A DNA stretch of 10,046 bases from an uncultured Lachnospiraceae bacterium (GTDB lineage: Bacteria; Bacillota_A; Clostridia; Lachnospirales; Lachnospiraceae). The position numbers and the translations under genes are program-made. Within the stretch, counting starts at the first letter, position 1; each line of letters begins with the position of its first letter. The notes under the pieces were generated by a model. It saw only the letters and a program-made list of their open reading frames with translations, had not been told where the DNA came from and did not search any database. This document shows positions 7,141 to 10,046 of the stretch, piece by piece. The stretch spans positions 1-10,046 of the forward strand of contig CAJUQU010000134.1 in assembly GCA_910588595.1 (NCBI GenBank), read 5' to 3'.

Positions 7141-7178
7141 GTGCCGCAGAAACGGGTAAAAGGATTTGCTCGCGGCAC
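7141..7178 (+). promoter_or_regulatory. CsrA-type hairpin with AGGA apical loop, fliC1 leader
   Basis: Outer stem GTGCCGC/GCGGCAC (7141-7147 with 7172-7178) is perfect. A 6-nt bulge (7148-7153) is followed by an inner 7-bp stem GGGTAAA/TTTGCTC (two wobbles) that presents AGGA (7161-7164) as the tetraloop. A GGA in a hairpin loop is the hallmark of CsrA binding sites. The inner 18 nt match the fliC2 leader hairpin (8738-8755) at 17 positions, which supports a conserved function. Confidence 0.6.
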
Positions 7179-7180
7179 AC

Positions 7181-7198
7181 CCGGATAAGGATGTCCGG
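7181..7198 (+). promoter_or_regulatory. Second CsrA-type hairpin in the fliC1 leader
   Basis: CCGGA (7181-7185) pairs with TCCGG (7194-7198) around the 8-nt loop TAAGGATG. The loop region ATAAGGATGT fits the CsrA SELEX consensus RUACARGGAUGU closely (AxRGGAUGU core), with GGA at 7189-7191, 22 nt upstream of the GGA inside the Shine-Dalgarno. A single CsrA dimer could bridge the two. This hairpin has no counterpart in the fliC2 leader. Confidence 0.65.
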
Positions 7199-7206
7199 AC
7201 GGCAGA

Positions 7207-7215
7207 ACAAGGAGG
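7207..7215 (+). promoter_or_regulatory. fliC1 Shine-Dalgarno embedded in a CsrA-like site
   Basis: ACAAGGAGG combines a near-perfect Shine-Dalgarno (AAGGAGG, 6 nt before ATG 7222) with the ACARGGA core of the CsrA consensus. In B. subtilis hag, one CsrA site overlaps the Shine-Dalgarno in the same way, so binding would block ribosome access. The identical sequence precedes fliC2. Confidence 0.7.
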
Positions 7216-7221
7216 TAAATT

Positions 7222-8634
7222 ATGGTAGTACAGCACAATCTCAGAGCTATGAACGCTAACAGAATGTTAGGCATCACACAGGGGTCTCTCTCCAAGTCAG
7301 CAGAGAAGCTTTCTTCTGGTTACAAGGTAAACAGGGCAGCTGACGACGCAGCAGGTCTTTCAATTTCCGAGAAAATGAGAAAACAGATCAGAGGTCTCTC
7401 ACAGGCATCTCTGAACGCAGAAGATGGTATCAGCGCAGTGCAGACAGCAGAGGGCGCATTGACAGAAGTTCATGACATGTTACAGAGAATGAACGAGCTG
7501 GCAGTGAAGGCTTCCAACGGCACAAACGCGATCTCAGACCGTCAGACGATCCAGGACGAGGTAGACCAGCTCCTCACAGAGATCGACCGTGTATCTGAGA
7601 CGACCAAGTTCAACGAGACCTATCTGTTGAAGGGCGGCAAGGACACAAAGACTGTGACAGTAGATGCGCATGATGCAGGTATCGAGGGAACACTGACACA
7701 GAACACGACGAAAGCTACATTCACGATGGATAAACTGTCTCTTGGTGACACGATTAAGATCGGCGGTACAGAGTATACGATCGGTGGTCAGTTATCAGAG
7801 GTGAAAGCTTCTCTTGCAAATTTGTCAGCAGGTGAACTTGTTACAATTGATGGTACGCAGTATACCGTAACGGATGGCGACAATAATGAGGATAAGAACA
7901 TTCTGAAGAAAGATGATATCATCAAGAAGGTTGCGGCAGGAAGCACTGTAGTGTATAAGGGAGATACTTTGCAGGCTATGATCAAAGATGATACAGGTGC
8001 TGATCTGGGTGCAAATTCTGCTGATCAGTCTGCAGTGGATGTAAAGAAGCCGCAGGTAATCACGGCAAAGAAAGCTTATGAGATGATCGATCAGGAATTG
8101 AGAATCGCAAGCAGTATCGGAGCAACCAAGACATCTGCTAAGCAGACGCAAGGTTTTGCCGAGAATGCGGACGATGCTACAAAGATGGATTTCTTTATCA
8201 CAAAGGGTACAGTAGAAAGAAAAGAAGGTTTGACATTTGCCCTTCATGTAGGTGCAGACGCAGACATGACCAACAAGATTTCCGTTCAGATCGATGCCCT
8301 TGACACAAAGGGACTCGGCATCAACGGATTGAATGTAAAGGACAGCACAGGCGCATCAGCGACATACGCGATCGACGCGATCGCAGACGCAGTGGCTCAT
8401 GTATCTTCTCAGCGCTCACTGCTCGGTGCAGTTCAGAACAGATTAGAGCACACGATCAACAACCTGGATAACGTAGTGGAGAACACGACAGCAGCTGAGA
8501 GCCAGATCCGCGATACAGATATGGCTACAGAGATGGTTAAGTACTCTAATGCAAATATCCTTTCACAGGCAGGACAGTCTATGCTCGCACAGGGCAATCA
8601 GTCCAACCAGGGTGTACTTGGTCTGTTAGGCTAA
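7222..8634 (+). CDS. fliC: Flagellin, first tandem copy
   Basis: This 470-aa flagellin forms the filament. Conserved N-terminal D0/D1 (residues 1-~140: MVVQHNLRAMNANRMLG, EKLSSGYKVNRAADDAAGLS, then the helical LQRMNELAVKASNGTN) and C-terminal D1/D0 (~330-470: VGADADMTNKISVQID, SLLGAVQNRLEHTINN, ending AQGNQSNQGVLGLLG) flank a variable, beta-rich centre. The centre contains loosely repeated units, LGDTIKIGGTEYTI (174-187), AGELVTIDGTQYTV (203-216) and AGSTVVYKGDTLQ (239-251). The QRMNEL segment at residues 88-93 corresponds to the TLR5-contacting part of D1. There are no cysteines. The start is fixed by AAGGAGG 6 nt upstream. A long structured leader with CsrA-like hairpins precedes it. The ends are almost identical at DNA level to fliC2. 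Confidence 0.97.
   Translation: MVVQHNLRAMNANRMLGITQGSLSKSAEKLSSGYKVNRAADDAAGLSISEKMRKQIRGLSQASLNAEDGISAVQTAEGALTEVHDMLQRMNELAVKASNGTNAISDRQTIQDEVDQLLTEIDRVSETTKFNETYLLKGGKDTKTVTVDAHDAGIEGTLTQNTTKATFTMDKLSLGDTIKIGGTEYTIGGQLSEVKASLANLSAGELVTIDGTQYTVTDGDNNEDKNILKKDDIIKKVAAGSTVVYKGDTLQAMIKDDTGADLGANSADQSAVDVKKPQVITAKKAYEMIDQELRIASSIGATKTSAKQTQGFAENADDATKMDFFITKGTVERKEGLTFALHVGADADMTNKISVQIDALDTKGLGINGLNVKDSTGASATYAIDAIADAVAHVSSQRSLLGAVQNRLEHTINNLDNVVENTTAAESQIRDTDMATEMVKYSNANILSQAGQSMLAQGNQSNQGVLGLLG
7423..7619 (+). repeat. 197-nt block identical in fliC1 and fliC2 (N-terminal side)
   Basis: Every base of 7423-7619 matches 8981-9177 (offset 1558), including all synonymous sites, while sequences just outside differ at scattered third positions. 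The segment encodes the D1 helix region. This is the longest uninterrupted identity I found between the two genes. Confidence 0.9.
8371..8488 (+). repeat. 118-nt block identical in fliC1 and fliC2 (C-terminal side)
   Basis: Positions 8371-8488 match 9929-10046 at every base and the identity is cut off only by the window end. It encodes the C-terminal D1 helix. Immediately upstream the two genes differ at many synonymous positions. Confidence 0.9.
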
Positions 8635-8680
8635 TCAGATCATTAAATTGATATAAATGTTTGGTACAAAGTGATTAACA

Positions 8681-8712
8681 CCGATCGGACTGCCGCGGTG
8701 CAGTCCGGTCGG
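8681..8712 (+). other. Strong 13-bp stem-loop between fliC1 and fliC2
   Basis: CCGATCGGACTGC (8681-8693) pairs completely (one wobble) with GCAGTCCGGTCGG (8700-8712) around a 6-nt loop, 46 nt after the fliC1 stop. The next bases are GTTGACAAATAAAATG, so the U-run of an intrinsic terminator is missing. It may act as a 3' stabiliser or processing site for fliC1 mRNA and as the 5' element of the fliC2 leader. The similar position of the 7051-7109 stem before fliC1 argues for the latter. Confidence 0.65.
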
Positions 8713-8735
8713 GTTGACAAATAAAATGAAGCGAT

Positions 8736-8757
8736 GTGGGTAAAAGGAATTGCTCAC
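8736..8757 (+). promoter_or_regulatory. CsrA-type hairpin with AAGGAA loop, fliC2 leader
   Basis: GTGGGTAA (8736-8743) pairs with TTGCTCAC (8750-8757) in an 8-bp stem (two wobbles) and exposes AAGGAA as the loop, with GGA at 8746-8748. It is nearly the same sequence as the fliC1 hairpin inner stem, and its GGA lies 23 nt upstream of the GGA in the Shine-Dalgarno, a distance well suited to bridging by one CsrA dimer. Confidence 0.7.
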
Positions 8758-8764
8758 GGTAATC

Positions 8765-8773
8765 ACAAGGAGG
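8765..8773 (+). promoter_or_regulatory. fliC2 Shine-Dalgarno embedded in a CsrA-like site
   Basis: ACAAGGAGG here is identical to the fliC1 sequence and stands the same 6 nt before the start codon (ATG 8780). It is both ribosome binding site and probable CsrA contact. Confidence 0.7.
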
Positions 8774-8779
8774 TAAATT

Positions 8780-10046
8780 ATGGTAGTACAGCACAATCTC
8801 AGAGCTATGAACGCCAACAGAATGTTGGGCATCACACAGGGGTCTCTCTCCAAGTCAGCAGAGAAGCTTTCTTCCGGCTACAAGGTAAACAGGGCAGCTG
8901 ACGACGCAGCAGGTCTCTCCATTTCCGAGAAGATGAGAAAGCAGATCAGAGGTCTCTCACAGGCATCTCTGAACGCAGAGGATGGTATCAGCGCAGTGCA
9001 GACAGCAGAGGGCGCATTGACAGAAGTTCATGACATGTTACAGAGAATGAACGAGCTGGCAGTGAAGGCTTCCAACGGCACAAACGCGATCTCAGACCGT
9101 CAGACGATCCAGGACGAGGTAGACCAGCTCCTCACAGAGATCGACCGTGTATCTGAGACGACCAAGTTCAACGAGACTTATCTGTTGAAGGGCGGCAAGG
9201 ACACAAAGACTGTCACAGTAGATGCACATGACGCAGGTATCGAGGGAACACTGACACAGAATACGACAAAGGCTACCTTTACAATGGATAAGCTGAGCCT
9301 TGGTGATACAGTTAAGATTGGTGGTACAGAGTATACGATCGGCGATACGACAAAGAACGTGCAGGCTTCTGTTGCAAAGGCAACAGTGGGCGAAGTAGTC
9401 ACGATCGATGGTGTGACATATACCAAGGCAGCAGACGGCGCAAGCAATGCAGACAAGAACGAATTGGATGCAGCAGATCTGGAAAAGAAGATTGCTGACG
9501 GAAGTACAGTAATCTATAAAGGTGACACCTTAGTAGCTATGAAGACGAATGCTACGACAGCTTTTAATGGTGATACGCAGAAGGTTTCAGCGGTTGATGC
9601 GCAGAAACCACAGGTAATATCAGCAAAGAAGGCTTATGATCTGATTCAGCAGGAACTTGGACTGGCGAGCAGCGTCGGTGCTACGAAAACTTCTGCTACA
9701 GTTACTGCTGGAAAAGCGGTTACGGTGAATAATGTTGATAAAGTGCAGTTCGAGATCAAAAAGGGTACAGTGGACAGAAAAGAAGGCTTGACATTTGCCC
9801 TTCATGTAGGCGCAGACGCAGACATGACCAACAAGATCTCTGTTCAGATCGATGCACTCGACACAAAGGGACTCGGCATCAACGGATTGAACGTGAAGGA
9901 CAGCTCAGGCGCATCTGCAACATATGCAATCGACGCGATCGCAGACGCAGTGGCTCATGTATCTTCTCAGCGCTCACTGCTCGGTGCAGTTCAGAACAGA
10001 TTAGAGCACACGATCAACAACCTGGATAACGTAGTGGAGAACACGA
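8780..10046 (+). CDS. fliC: Flagellin, second tandem copy (3' end outside window)
   Basis: The open frame runs to the window edge for 422 codons; by comparison with fliC1 about 50 C-terminal residues are missing. The first ~187 residues are nearly identical to fliC1 (differences mostly synonymous, plus I/V at residue 178). The centre (~residues 188-332) diverges in sequence and length (NVQASVAKATVGEVVTIDG, DGSTVIYKGDTLVAM, LASSVGATKTSATVT) but keeps the same motif order. From TVDRKEGLTFALHVGADADM on, the two are again nearly identical. The QRMNEL segment is conserved and no cysteine is seen. It lies 145 nt after fliC1; no convincing own promoter is visible, so co-transcription with fliC1 is possible. 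Its leader carries a CsrA-type hairpin. Two flagellins would allow a mixed filament. Confidence 0.96.
   Translation, partial: MVVQHNLRAMNANRMLGITQGSLSKSAEKLSSGYKVNRAADDAAGLSISEKMRKQIRGLSQASLNAEDGISAVQTAEGALTEVHDMLQRMNELAVKASNGTNAISDRQTIQDEVDQLLTEIDRVSETTKFNETYLLKGGKDTKTVTVDAHDAGIEGTLTQNTTKATFTMDKLSLGDTVKIGGTEYTIGDTTKNVQASVAKATVGEVVTIDGVTYTKAADGASNADKNELDAADLEKKIADGSTVIYKGDTLVAMKTNATTAFNGDTQKVSAVDAQKPQVISAKKAYDLIQQELGLASSVGATKTSATVTAGKAVTVNNVDKVQFEIKKGTVDRKEGLTFALHVGADADMTNKISVQIDALDTKGLGINGLNVKDSSGASATYAIDAIADAVAHVSSQRSLLGAVQNRLEHTINNLDNVVENT

Noticed and set aside
7039..7236. Reverse-strand open frame of 65 codons across the fliC1 leader
   Set aside because: It lies antisense to the structured leader and fliC1 start, and resembles no known family; the GC-rich stems explain the lack of stops.
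8681..8686. CCGATC as a sigma-28 -10 box for fliC2
   Set aside because: The nearest TAAA is 23 nt upstream instead of about 15, and the sequence is one arm of a strong hairpin.
8681..8712. Ordinary intrinsic terminator of fliC1
   Set aside because: The stem is strong but the following bases (GTTGACAAATAAAA) contain no U-run, so I call it only a stem-loop.
8714..8719. TTGACA as a sigma-A -35 element for fliC2
   Set aside because: At 16-18 nt downstream there is no TATAAT-like box; that position is the CsrA-type hairpin.

Overview
The window is a late flagellar gene cluster, all on the + strand, most likely from a motile Clostridia of the Lachnospiraceae (Roseburia/Agathobacter type). This rests on the flagellin N-terminus (MVVQHNLRAMNANRMLG), strong AGGAGG ribosome binding sites, the Gram-positive order flgN-flgK-flgL-fliW-csrA-flagellin, and fairly GC-balanced genes separated by an AT-rich intergenic region. 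The family call is an inference from protein style; the genus cannot be fixed from this sequence alone.

Layout. Positions 3-134 hold the C-terminal end of a gene that fits the export chaperone FlgN. Then come two different FlgK (HAP1) paralogues in tandem (143-1945 and 1964-3847), an unusually long FlgL (HAP3, 655 aa, 3871-5838), a possible 36-aa stop/start-coupled ORF (5838-5948) that contains a stable hairpin, fliW (5967-6434) and csrA (6461-6688). A perfect 16-bp stem-loop (6708-6744) closes this operon. A gene-free region of about 530 nt follows (6689-7221). Its first part is AT-rich and carries a 14-bp inverted repeat; its last ~170 nt are a highly structured flagellin leader. Then come two tandem flagellin genes: fliC1 (7222-8634, 470 aa) and fliC2 (8780 to the window end, lacking its last ~50 codons).

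How the genes work together. FlgN would chaperone FlgK/FlgL, which form the hook-filament junction on which flagellin polymerises. FliW and CsrA form the known Gram-positive flagellin homeostasis switch: CsrA blocks flagellin mRNA translation, FliW titrates CsrA, and free flagellin titrates FliW. The targets of that switch can be read here. Both flagellin leaders carry GGA-in-loop hairpins upstream, and a CsrA-like ACAAGGAGG sequence as the Shine-Dalgarno itself, with the nearest GGA pair 22-23 nt apart in both. Regulator and two targets therefore lie side by side in one 10-kb stretch.

The most unusual points are the duplicated FlgK, the very large FlgL insertion, the extra CsrA-like hairpin in the fliC1 leader, the strong GC stem-loops without U-tracts upstream of each flagellin, and the nucleotide-identical blocks flanking divergent centres of the two flagellins, which suggest gene conversion.
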